Source of the DNA: Roseococcus suduntuyensis
GTDB lineage: Bacteria; Pseudomonadota; Alphaproteobacteria; Acetobacterales; Acetobacteraceae
Length of the DNA: 64,000 bases
Direction of reading: 5' to 3'
Assembly (NCBI RefSeq): GCF_014196305.1
Contig: NZ_JACIDJ010000005.1
Location: 62,001-126,000, forward strand
The notes under the pieces were generated by a model that did not search any database, was not told the origin of the DNA, and saw only the letters and a list, made by a program, of their open reading frames with translations. This document shows, one piece after another, positions 46,459-54,108 of the stretch. The translations under genes were made by a program, and so were the position numbers. The first letter of the stretch is position 1. Every line of letters starts with the position of its first letter.

Positions 46459-47190
46459 GTGATCCTCTGGACCCAGCCCGATGGCAGCGTGATCGCCACG
46501 CCGCAGCCGGCCCATGCGCTGCTCTCCGGCCAATTGGCCCGCGCCCTGGCCGAGCCGCCCGAGCCTTTCGAGGCGGTGTGCCTCGCCGCCGCCCAGCATG
46601 ACTGCCCCTGGATGCCCTGGGAGGCCGCGCCCGAATTCGACGAGGCGACCGGCCTGCCGCGCCAGTTCAACGCCCTCGCGGGCGACGAGCATGTGCCGAT
46701 GTGGGAGGCGGGCGTGCGCGCCGCATTGGCCAACTGGGGCGGCTGGGTGGGCTTGCTGGTGCTGCTGCACGGGCGGCACATCTACGGCATGAACATCCTG
46801 CACAACCGCATGGCGCCGACGCCGGCCGGCCTCGCCGCCATGGAGGGCTATGTGGCGCGCACCCCCGCCTGGGCCGCGCAGATCATGGCGGAGCTGGGCG
46901 TCACCGAGGAACAGGTGCGGCCGCAGCAACAGAAGGTGGCCTTCGCCGATGCCGTGGCGCTGGGCCTCTGCTGGGGGCAGGACCGCTTCGATTGCGCGGG
47001 CGTGCAGATGACCCGCACCGGCCCCTTCACCGCCACACTCGACCCTTGGCCGCTCAAGCCCGCCGAGATCACGCTGACCACCGAGGCGCGCCGCCTGCCC
47101 GCCCGCTTCGCCAATGCGGCCGCCATGCAGGCGGGGCTGGCTTCGGCGCCGCGCGTGGCACTCTCCTTCCGTCTCACGCCCGCCGCATGA
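46459..47190 (+). CDS. DUF3891 family protein inside the yej operon
   Basis: A 243-residue soluble protein starting at GTG 46459, 3 bases after yejB, whose stop overlaps the yejE ATG. It matches DUF3891: HALLSGQLARALAEP, VCLAAAQHDCPWMPWEAAPEFDEATG and LHGRHIYGMN, with conserved His/Asp residues (AAQHD, LHGRH) that could bind metal in an HD-like helical fold. Function is unknown. Its tight insertion between two permease genes implies co-regulation and possibly a role in processing imported peptides, which is inference. Confidence 0.75.
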   Translation: MILWTQPDGSVIATPQPAHALLSGQLARALAEPPEPFEAVCLAAAQHDCPWMPWEAAPEFDEATGLPRQFNALAGDEHVPMWEAGVRAALANWGGWVGLLVLLHGRHIYGMNILHNRMAPTPAGLAAMEGYVARTPAWAAQIMAELGVTEEQVRPQQQKVAFADAVALGLCWGQDRFDCAGVQMTRTGPFTATLDPWPLKPAEITLTTEARRLPARFANAAAMQAGLASAPRVALSFRLTPAA

Positions 47191-48221
47191 CGCCCATCAC
47201 CCGCCGCCGCCTGGCCAATTTCCGCGCGAACCGGCGCGGCATGATCTCGCTGTGGATCTTCGGCATCCTCTTCATCGTGACGCTCTTCGCCGAGGTCATC
47301 GCCAATGACCGGCCGCTCTTCGTGCGGATGGAAGGCAACAACTTCTTCCCCGTCCTGGTGGAATACGCGGAGAGCGACATCATCCCCGACGGCTTCCCCA
47401 CCGCGGCCGACTGGCAGGACCCGGTGCTGACCGACGACATCCGCGAGCGGGGCGGCTGGGTGATCTGGCCGCCCATCCCCTACAGCCACGCGACGCTGGT
47501 GCGGAACCTGCCCACCCCTGCGCCCTCGCCGCCCAGCGCCTCCAACTGGCTCGGCACGGACGACCAGGCGCGGGATGTGGTGGCACGGGTGATCTACGGC
47601 TTTCGCATCTCGGTGCTGTTCGGCTTCACGCTGACCATCGCGGCCTCCATCATCGGCATCGCGGCGGGGGCGGTGCAGGGCTATTACGGCGGCTGGACGG
47701 ATCTGCTGTTCCAACGCTTCATCGAGATCTGGTCGGGCATGCCGCAGCTTTTCCTGCTCATCATCCTGGCCAGCGTGATCGAACCTTCCTTCTGGTCGCT
47801 GCTGATCTTCCTGCTGGTGTTTTCCTGGATGGGGCTCGTGGGCGTGGTGCGCGCGGAATTCCTGCGCGGGCGCAACCTCGACTATGTGCGCGCGGCGCGG
47901 GCCTTGGGCGTTTCGGACGGGCGGCTCATGTTCCAGCACATCCTGCCCAACGCGATGGTGGCCACGCTGACCTTCCTGCCCTTCATCCTGTCCGGCAGCG
48001 TCACCGTGCTGGCGAGCCTCGACTTCCTGGGCTTCGGCCTTCCGCCCGGCTCGCCCTCGCTGGGCGAATTGCTGCAACAGGGGAAGAACAATTTGCAGGC
48101 GCCATGGCTCGCCTTCACGGGCTTCTTCGTGCTGGGCGGCGTGCTGACGCTGCTGATCTTCATCGGCGAGGCGGTGCGGGACGCCTTCGATCCGCGCAAG
48201 CTGCCGGGTGGCGGAAGATGA
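47187..48221 (+). CDS. yejE: ABC transporter permease (YejE-like)
   Basis: A 344-residue permease of the DppC/YejE group: ANFRANRRGMISLWIFGILFIVTLFAEVIANDRPL, the periplasmic segment NWLGTDDQARDVVARVIYGFRISVLFG, and the coupling motif VRAARALGVSDGRLMFQHILPNAM. The ATG overlaps the DUF3891 stop. It forms the second half of the transmembrane pathway with YejB. Confidence 0.93.
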   Translation: MTPITRRRLANFRANRRGMISLWIFGILFIVTLFAEVIANDRPLFVRMEGNNFFPVLVEYAESDIIPDGFPTAADWQDPVLTDDIRERGGWVIWPPIPYSHATLVRNLPTPAPSPPSASNWLGTDDQARDVVARVIYGFRISVLFGFTLTIAASIIGIAAGAVQGYYGGWTDLLFQRFIEIWSGMPQLFLLIILASVIEPSFWSLLIFLLVFSWMGLVGVVRAEFLRGRNLDYVRAARALGVSDGRLMFQHILPNAMVATLTFLPFILSGSVTVLASLDFLGFGLPPGSPSLGELLQQGKNNLQAPWLAFTGFFVLGGVLTLLIFIGEAVRDAFDPRKLPGGGR

Positions 48222-48245
48222 TTTATGTTCGCCTTCAGACGGGCA

Positions 48246-48269
48246 CCCATCGCGGCGTGCCGCGATGGG
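48246..48269 (+). other. Perfect 10-bp hairpin between yejE and yejF
   Basis: CCCATCGCGG (48246-48255), a CGTG loop and CCGCGATGGG (48260-48269) form a perfect stem-loop in the 168-bp gap before yejF. Further GC-rich inverted repeats follow (GCGCGCG/CGCGCGC, GGCCG/CGGCC). No T-run is present; it may tune expression of the ATPase relative to the permeases. No gene is evident in the gap. Confidence 0.55.
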
Positions 48270-48389
48270 ACCCGGCGCCGGGCGCGCGCTCCGCGCGCTT
48301 GGCTTTCGCCACGCGGCTGTTGCGCCAGCCGCATGGTCGGTCGGGCGGCGCCGGCCGTCTTGCGGCCGGATTCTTGGAAGGCGTGTCCG

Positions 48390-50006
48390 GTGGCTGAAGC
48401 CCCTCTCCTCTCCGTCGAGAACCTCTCCGTCGCCTTTCGCGGCAAGCGGGTGGTGGAGGGTGTCTCCTTCGCGTTGCATGCGGGCGAGACGCTCGCCATC
48501 GTCGGCGAATCCGGCAGCGGCAAGTCGGTGACGGCATTGTCCATCCTGCGGCTGCTGGCGGCCACCGGCTCCAACCCCGAGGGCCGCATCACGCTGGATG
48601 GCACCGACGTGACGGCCGCCACGGAAGCCCAGATGCAGCGGCTGCGCGGCGGGGTGGCCGGCATGGTGTTCCAGGAGCCGATGACCTCGCTCAATCCGCT
48701 GCACAGCATCGGCCGGCAGGTGAGCGAGGCCATCACGCTCCATCGCCCCCTGCGCGGCGACGCCCTGCGCGCGGAGGTCATCGCGAAGCTCCAGCGCGCG
48801 GGCCTCCCCCAGGCCGAGGAACGCATCGCGGCCTATCCGCACCAGCTCTCGGGCGGGCAGCGCCAGCGCGTGATGATCGCGGCGGCGCTGGCCAACGACC
48901 CGCGGCTGCTGATCGCGGACGAACCCACCACCGCGCTCGACGTCACGATCCAGGCGCAGATCCTGGAACTGCTGGCCAAGCTGAAGCGCGAGATGCGGAT
49001 GGCCCTGCTGCTCATCACGCATGACCTCACCATCGTGAAGCGCCACGCCGACCGCGTGGTGGTGATGAAGGATGGCCGGGTGGTGGAGCAGGGTCTTGTG
49101 GCCGAGGTCTTCGCCAACCCGCAGCACCCCTACACGCAGATGCTGCTGGCAACCGAACCGCGCGGCCGGCCTGCTCCCGTGGCGGAGGGCGCCGCGGAAA
49201 TCCTGCACGGCGAGGATGTGCGCGTCCACTTCCCCATCAGGCGCGGCTTCCTGCACCGCACCGTGGCCCATGTGAAGGCGGTGGACGGCGTGGACATGGC
49301 CGTGCGCGAGGGGGAGACGCTGGGCCTGGTGGGCGAGAGCGGCTCGGGCAAGACCACGCTCGGCCTCGCGCTGCTGCGGCTCGAAGCCAGCGAGGGCGTC
49401 ATCCGCTTCCAGGGACGCGAGATCCAGAACCTCTCGCGCGGGGAGTTGCGGCCCTTGCGCGCGCGCATGCAGATCGTCTTCCAGGACCCCTATGGCTCGC
49501 TCTCGCCGCGCATGAGTGCCGCGGAGATCGTGGGCGAGGGGCTTTCCGTCCATGAACCCGGCATGACGGCCGCCGAACGTGCGTCCCGCGTGGCGGCCGC
49601 GCTGGAGGAGGTGGGCCTCGACCCCGCCAGCGCCGAACGCTACCCGCACGAGTTCAGCGGCGGCCAGCGCCAGCGCATCGCCATCGCGCGCGCGCTGGTG
49701 CTGAAGCCACGGCTGCTCGTGCTGGACGAGCCGACCTCCGCGCTGGATGTCAGCGTGCAGGCGCAGGTGGTGGAGCTGCTGCGCGGGCTGCAGGCGAAGC
49801 ACCGCCTGGCCTACCTGTTCATCAGCCACGACCTGCGCGTGGTGCGTGCCATGGCGCATCGGATCATCGTCATGCGGAACGGCAAGATCGTGGAGACGGG
49901 CGAGGCCGAGGCGCTGACCCAGAACCCGCAACAGCCCTACACACGGGCCTTGATGGCCGCCGCCTTCGAACTTCGGGCCGAAGCCACCGCCGATGTCCGG
50001 GGCTGA
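48390..50006 (+). CDS. yejF: ABC transporter ATP-binding protein with two nucleotide-binding domains (YejF-like)
   Basis: A 538-residue fused ATPase. Domain 1 has Walker [14 protein letters not shown], signature [12 protein letters not shown] and Walker [13 protein letters not shown]; domain 2 has [25 protein letters not shown] and [12 protein letters not shown], followed by the oligopeptide-transporter C-terminal extension ([13 protein letters not shown]). It energises the YejB-YejE permease. GTG 48390 with a GGAAGG site is chosen; the frame extends upstream, but that part is unlike the family. Confidence 0.93.
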   Translation: MAEAPLLSVENLSVAFRGKRVVEGVSFALHAGETLAIVGESGSGKSVTALSILRLLAATGSNPEGRITLDGTDVTAATEAQMQRLRGGVAGMVFQEPMTSLNPLHSIGRQVSEAITLHRPLRGDALRAEVIAKLQRAGLPQAEERIAAYPHQLSGGQRQRVMIAAALANDPRLLIADEPTTALDVTIQAQILELLAKLKREMRMALLLITHDLTIVKRHADRVVVMKDGRVVEQGLVAEVFANPQHPYTQMLLATEPRGRPAPVAEGAAEILHGEDVRVHFPIRRGFLHRTVAHVKAVDGVDMAVREGETLGLVGESGSGKTTLGLALLRLEASEGVIRFQGREIQNLSRGELRPLRARMQIVFQDPYGSLSPRMSAAEIVGEGLSVHEPGMTAAERASRVAAALEEVGLDPASAERYPHEFSGGQRQRIAIARALVLKPRLLVLDEPTSALDVSVQAQVVELLRGLQAKHRLAYLFISHDLRVVRAMAHRIIVMRNGKIVETGEAEALTQNPQQPYTRALMAAAFELRAEATADVRG

Positions 50007-50442
50007 CCCGCATCCGTGGGAGGGGCGGGAACTCCAGGAACTCCGCCGCCTGCTGGATGAGAAGAAGGTCACGCTCGGCGTGCTCATCCGCAAGATGAAC
50101 ACGCCCGGCACCCCGGTCTATTCGCATTCGGAGAACATCCTGCCCGCCGCCGCCATCCTGCTCACCTCCTTCGCGGCGGCGGTGGTGATCCATCGCTGGC
50201 TGGGCGGCGCGCTGCTGCTGGCGGGCTGCGCCTGGTGGTGGTTCCGCGTGCGGCCCGCGATCCGCGACGCGGTGATGGACCGCACCACGGCACATGTCCT
50301 GGCGGACCCACGCAACTTCGACGCGCAATGGGCGCGCGGCACCATCACCTTGTTCGCGCGCATGCCCGATGGCACAGAGCGCCTTGCCCGCAAGCGTGAC
50401 GACTGGCGGGGTTATGTGCGCTCTTTCCATGAGGGGTCCTGA
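49993..50442 (+). CDS. Membrane protein of unknown function
   Basis: A 149-residue protein whose ATG lies inside the end of yejF (14-base overlap). It has a charged N-terminal helix ([25 protein letters not shown]), two closely spaced membrane helices ([38 protein letters not shown]) and a soluble C-terminal half. No family recognised. The overlap suggests it is made with the peptide transporter. Confidence 0.65.
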   Translation: MSGADPHPWEGRELQELRRLLDEKKVTLGVLIRKMNTPGTPVYSHSENILPAAAILLTSFAAAVVIHRWLGGALLLAGCAWWWFRVRPAIRDAVMDRTTAHVLADPRNFDAQWARGTITLFARMPDGTERLARKRDDWRGYVRSFHEGS

Positions 50443-51375
50443 ATGGCCATCCTGCTCTCCACCAAAGCCGCGACCATGGAGGATTGGCGCGACGCGCTGC
50501 TGGCCGTGGACCCCAGCCTCGACATCCGCCTCTTTCCCGATGTGGGCGACCCGGCAGGAATCGAGGCCGCCGTCTGCTGGACGCAGCACGACATGGCGGA
50601 GCTGCGGCGCTATCCGAACCTGAAGCTCATCGTCTCGATGGGTGCGGGCGTGGACCACCTGCTGCGCCCGCCGGGGCCGCCGCCGGGCATTCCCGTGGCG
50701 CGGCTGAAAGATGCGCGGCTGACCCAGGGCATGGCCGAGTGGGTGCTGCTGAACGTGCTGCGCTTCCACCGGCAGGACCTGGAATACCGCGAACAGCAGG
50801 CCGCCCGCGTCTGGAACGAGCTGCCCGCGCCCGACACGCACAAGCGCCGCGTCGGCATCCTGGGACTGGGCGAGCTGGGCGGGGCCACGGCGCGGATCCT
50901 CCGCGCGCTGGAATTCCCGGTGATGGGCTGGACGCGCAGCCCGCGCAGCCTGGACGGCATCGAGACCTTCCATGGCGCCGACGGGCTGGACGCCATGCTG
51001 GCCAAGACGGACATCCTGGTCTGCCTGCTGCCGCTGACGCCCGACACACGTGGCGTGATCAATGCGCGCACCCTTGCCCTTCTGCCCAAGGGCGCCTTCC
51101 TCATCAACGCCGCGCGCGGCGGGCATGTGGTCGCGGAGGACCTTCTGGCGGCGCTGGATTCGGGCCATGTCGCCGGCGCCGCGCTCGATGTGTTCGAGCC
51201 CGAGCCCCTGCCGGCCGATCACCGCTTCTGGACCCACCCCAAGGTGCTGGTCTGGCCGCATGCCGCCAGCATCACCATCCCGTCGAGCGCCGCGCCGCAG
51301 GTGGTGGAGAATTTGCAGCGGGCGCGCGAGGGGCGCCCGCTGATCAACCTGGTGGACTTTACCGCGGGTTACTAA
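50443..51375 (+). CDS. D-2-hydroxyacid dehydrogenase (GhrA-like glyoxylate/hydroxypyruvate reductase)
   Basis: A 310-residue NAD(P)-dependent oxidoreductase. The dinucleotide motif VGILGLGELGGATARIL is present, as are the conserved arginine/aspartate of the second motif (INAARGGHVVAEDLLAALDSGHVAGAALDVFEPEPLP) and the catalytic histidine region (VWPHAASIT). Overall it is closest to GhrA/YcdW. It starts directly after the preceding stop (TGA-ATG), within the operon that begins at yejA or separately promoted. Confidence 0.9.
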   Translation: MAILLSTKAATMEDWRDALLAVDPSLDIRLFPDVGDPAGIEAAVCWTQHDMAELRRYPNLKLIVSMGAGVDHLLRPPGPPPGIPVARLKDARLTQGMAEWVLLNVLRFHRQDLEYREQQAARVWNELPAPDTHKRRVGILGLGELGGATARILRALEFPVMGWTRSPRSLDGIETFHGADGLDAMLAKTDILVCLLPLTPDTRGVINARTLALLPKGAFLINAARGGHVVAEDLLAALDSGHVAGAALDVFEPEPLPADHRFWTHPKVLVWPHAASITIPSSAAPQVVENLQRAREGRPLINLVDFTAGY

Positions 51376-51399
51376 GCGCGTACGGGGCCGGGCGGCCGC

Positions 51400-51915
51400 T
51401 TACCGTCGCCCGTCGTCGATCCGCACCTCCACGCGCCGGCTTTCCAGGCTCTCGAAGCCCGGAATGGGCCCGCGCGAGAGGATGCGAATACGCGAGGCCG
51501 CGATTCCCTTCTCGATCAGCGCATCCGCCACCTGGCGGGCGCGCAGCCGGGCCAGCAGGGCATTGGCTTCCTCGCTGCCGCGCGGGCCGGTATAGCCCAG
51601 CACCAGCACGCCCACGCCCGGTTCGGCCAGCGCCATCTGGGCCACGCGGTTCAGCCCCGCCTGGGCGGGTTCCGAGAGCGCCGCGGACCATTCCTCGAAG
51701 AACACCACGAAGGCGCGCTCGCTGCCATGTGGCGCGTTGGGGGCGGGCGTGGCGGCGGGCGCCGGGGCCGGGCTAGCCGCGGTGGGGGCCGCCGCGGTGG
51801 GCGCGGCCTGGCCCGACAGGGTGGGTGCCGGGAAGCGCGTGTTGCTGGACGGCTCGGCGCAGGCGGCCAGCAGGCCTAGCAGGGCGGCGGTGCCGGCGAA
51901 CCTCAGATGGGCCAT
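51400..51915 (-). CDS. OmpA-family lipoprotein
   Basis: A 171-residue lipoprotein (lipobox LLAAC in AALLGLLAACAEPSS), a Pro/Ala linker of about 45 residues and a C-terminal OmpA-like peptidoglycan-binding domain (VLVLGYTGPRGSEEANALLARLRARQVADALIEKG, SRRVEVRIDD). Such proteins tether the outer membrane to the cell wall. The usual DxxG/R pairs are partly divergent (TGPRGSEEAN). An AGGAGAG site supports ATG 51915. Confidence 0.85.
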   Translation of the reverse strand: MAHLRFAGTAALLGLLAACAEPSSNTRFPAPTLSGQAAPTAAAPTAASPAPAPAATPAPNAPHGSERAFVVFFEEWSAALSEPAQAGLNRVAQMALAEPGVGVLVLGYTGPRGSEEANALLARLRARQVADALIEKGIAASRIRILSRGPIPGFESLESRRVEVRIDDGRR

Positions 51916-52024
51916 CGAATCTCTCCTGGACAGGGTGGCGCGCAGTCTTGCCGGCATCGCGCCGCGCTGTCACGGCACCCATTCCGCTTGACCGCGCCCA
52001 GTCCGGCCGGAAATCCTTGTGGGC

Positions 52025-52942
52025 ATGACGCAGATCCTCGACGACGGCACCGGCTCCCCGCGCGACTTCCTGGGCTATGGCCCCAACCCGCCCGACCCGA
52101 AATGGCCAGGAGGTGCCCGCCTCGCCCTCTCCTTCGTGCTGAATTACGAGGAGGGCGGCGAGAACACCGTGCTGAACGGCGATGCGGGCAGCGAGGCCTA
52201 TCTGCATGAGGTGCCCGGCGGCGCCCCCACGCTGGGCGCCCGCAACCGCGGCGTGGAGAGCCAGTTCGACTATGGGGCGCGCGCCGGCGTCTGGCGCATC
52301 CTGCGGCTTTTCGCGGCGCGCGGCCTGAAGTTGACGGTCTATGGCGTGGGCCGCGCCCTGGAACTCAACCCGACGGCCGCCCGCGCCTTCGCCGAGCAGG
52401 GCCATGAGGTGGCAAGCCACGCCTATCGCTGGATCGACTATCACGGCATGCCGGAGGCCGAGGAGCGCGCCGACATCGCCCGCTGCGTCGAGACGATCGA
52501 GCGCCTGACCGGCCGCCGCCCCGTGGGCTGGTACACGGGCCGCATGTCCCCCAACACGCGCCGCCTCGTGGCCGAGCATGGCGGCTTCCTCTACGACAGC
52601 GACGCCTATGACGACGACCTGCCGCATTATGTGCAGGTGGCGGACAAGCCGCATCTCGTCATGCCCTACACGCTCGACAACAACGACATGAAGTTCGCCG
52701 TGCCGCCGGGCTTCGGCGACCCGGACGGGTTCGAGCGCCACCTGCGCGATGCCTGCGACATGCTGCGCGCCGAGGGCGGGCGGATGATGAGCGTGGGGCT
52801 GCATTGCCGCCTGGTGGGGCGGCCAGGCCGCGCGGCCGCGCTGGCCCGCTTCCTCGATCATGTCGTGGCCTGCGGCGATGTCTGGGTGGCGCGCCGCGAG
52901 GACATCGCGCGCCACTGGTGGGCCACGCACCCGCCGGGCTGA
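52025..52942 (+). CDS. Polysaccharide deacetylase / PuuE-type allantoinase
   Basis: A 305-residue NodB-fold protein. The segments FLGYGPNPPDPKWPGGARLALSFVLNYEEGGE, RAGVWRILRLFAARGLKLTVYGVGRALE, EVASHAYRWIDYHGM and GWYTGRMSPNTRRLV match the PuuE allantoinase branch rather than chitin deacetylases. PuuE hydrolyses allantoin to allantoate without an amidohydrolase fold. GTG 52019 is a possible earlier start. No other purine-degradation gene is nearby, so the substrate stays provisional. Confidence 0.85.
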   Translation: MTQILDDGTGSPRDFLGYGPNPPDPKWPGGARLALSFVLNYEEGGENTVLNGDAGSEAYLHEVPGGAPTLGARNRGVESQFDYGARAGVWRILRLFAARGLKLTVYGVGRALELNPTAARAFAEQGHEVASHAYRWIDYHGMPEAEERADIARCVETIERLTGRRPVGWYTGRMSPNTRRLVAEHGGFLYDSDAYDDDLPHYVQVADKPHLVMPYTLDNNDMKFAVPPGFGDPDGFERHLRDACDMLRAEGGRMMSVGLHCRLVGRPGRAAALARFLDHVVACGDVWVARREDIARHWWATHPPG

Positions 52943-52952
52943 GGCGGGCGCC

Positions 52953-53846
52953 TCAGTCGGAGATGCGCTCGATCCGGTTCGCCTCGACCACCGTGCGCCA
53001 GCGGGCGACCTCACTCTGCACATGGGCGGCGAGGCGTTCGGGCGGGCCGCCCTCGGGGCGGGCGCCCAGGGTGCGCAGCCGCTCCTGCACGGCGGGGTCG
53101 GCATTGGCCTCGTTCAGCAAGGCGTTCAGCCGCGCCACGATATGCGCGGGCGTGCCGCGCGGGGCCATATAGCCGAATCAGGGCTCGGCCACCGCATCCG
53201 CCACGCCGACTTCCGCCAGCGTGGGCACGTCGGGCAGCTGCGGGTCGCGCTCGCGCCCGTTGATCACCAGGGGGCGCAGCTGTCCGCCGCGGATCGTGCC
53301 GATGAGGGTGGGGACATTCTCGAATTTCATCTGGGTGGCGCCCTGCATCACCGCCTGCATCCCTGGCGCGCCGCCGCGGAAGGGAACATGGGTCAGCTGC
53401 AGGCCGAGGCGGAAGTTCAGCAGCTCCGGCAACAGGTGGTTGGAGCTGCCGAAGCCGGAGGAGGAGAAGTTCACCGCCGTGCCCTGGTGCCGCGCCCAGG
53501 CCAGGAACTGGGGAAAATCCTGCGCCGGGTGGTCGGGCCGCACAACTAGCACGTTCATCACGCTGCCCGACCAGAAGACCGGCACAAGGTCGCACGAGAT
53601 GTCATAGGGCATGCGGGCATAGATGCTGGCGTTGATGGCGCAATTGCCGATCGTGCAGGCGCCGAGGGTATAGCCATCGGGCGCCGCGCGCGCCGCCAAG
53701 TCCATGCCGATATTGGCATTGGCGCCCCCGGGCGGGAAAGGCATGATAATGCGCACCGGCCGTTCGGGGTTCCAGTCCTGCGCGGCCGCGGGCACGGCCA
53801 GCAGCAGCGCGGCAAGCGCGAGAAAAGTGCGACGCCTGTGTTTTAT
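52953..53846 (-). pseudogene. Broken Bug/TctC-type tricarboxylate receptor
   Basis: One continuous minus-strand frame encodes a Bug-family periplasmic receptor, interrupted by a single TGA at 53178-53180, where VAEP-stop-FGYMAPRGTPA suggests a TGG tryptophan changed to TGA. Two more lesions are visible: the expected start (MKHRRRTFLAL...) reads ATA instead of ATG at 53844-53846, and about 30 residues normally between PFPPGGA and NIG are missing, so PPGGANANIGMDLAARAAPDGYT joins the two halves. The rest is typical (signal peptide, INASIYARMPYD, NFSSSGFGSSNHLLPELL, THVPFRGGAPGMQAVMQG). It is almost certainly non-functional. Confidence 0.85.
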
Positions 53847-53908
53847 CCGGATTTTCCGGAAGGCTATCCTGCGCGTCGCGGGGGCGGAAGCAGGACGGCG
53901 CGGAGCGC

Positions 53909-53938
53909 TTGATTTCCTGCGCCCGCCCGGGCTAGCCT
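53909..53938 (+). promoter_or_regulatory. Candidate sigma-70 promoter for leuA leader
   Basis: TTGATT (53909-53914) and TAGCCT (53933-53938) are spaced 18 bases apart. Transcription would then begin near 53945, the first base of the leader-peptide ATG, making the leader potentially leaderless. The -10 match is only moderate, and a TATACA at 53940-53945 is an alternative element. Confidence 0.35.
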
Positions 53939-53944
53939 TTATAC

Positions 53945-54046
53945 ATGCGCGCTGCGACGCCCTTCGCGAACTCCACCAGTCGGCCTCAGGTCGGCCCTTC
54001 ATTGCGCGCCCTTTCGCTCCTTCTCCTTCGACTTACGCGCCCCTGA
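53945..54046 (+). CDS. Leucine-rich leader peptide of leuA (leuL-like)
   Basis: A 33-codon frame from ATG 53945 to TGA 54044-54046. Its second half contains the run LRALSLLLLRL, seven leucines in eleven codons (54003-54035), followed by TRP and stop. A leucine-codon run immediately ahead of a strong hairpin and the leucine-biosynthesis gene leuA is the signature of ribosome-mediated attenuation. The stop codon lies inside the first arm of the hairpin at 54040-54083. It is too short for routine gene callers. Confidence 0.75.
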   Translation: MRAATPFANSTSRPQVGPSLRALSLLLLRLTRP

Positions 54047-54083
54047 GCGTGATGCCCGGCTGCGCGCCGGTGTCGCTCAGGGG
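54040..54083 (+). promoter_or_regulatory. Attenuator-like hairpin before leuA
   Basis: CCCCTGAGCG (54040-54049) pairs perfectly with CGCTCAGGGG (54074-54083); inside, CCGGC pairs with GCCGG. CCTGAG of the first arm can instead pair with CTCAGG at 53985-53990 inside the leader, giving mutually exclusive structures as in attenuators. No T-run follows, so control may act by Rho, by polymerase pausing or on leuA translation initiation, rather than by a classical intrinsic terminator. Confidence 0.65.
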
Positions 54084-54108
54084 GTAGCCCCGGCGGCGAA
54101 GATGCCGC

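Noticed and set aside
46848-50111. 1087-codon minus-strand open frame opposite yejE and yejF
   Set aside because: Antisense shadow of two well-recognised ABC transporter genes; composition is unlike a protein.
53178-53180. TGA as a recoded selenocysteine or programmed readthrough codon
   Set aside because: The family has a tryptophan-like position here, there is no SECIS-like need, and two other inactivating lesions are present in the same gene.
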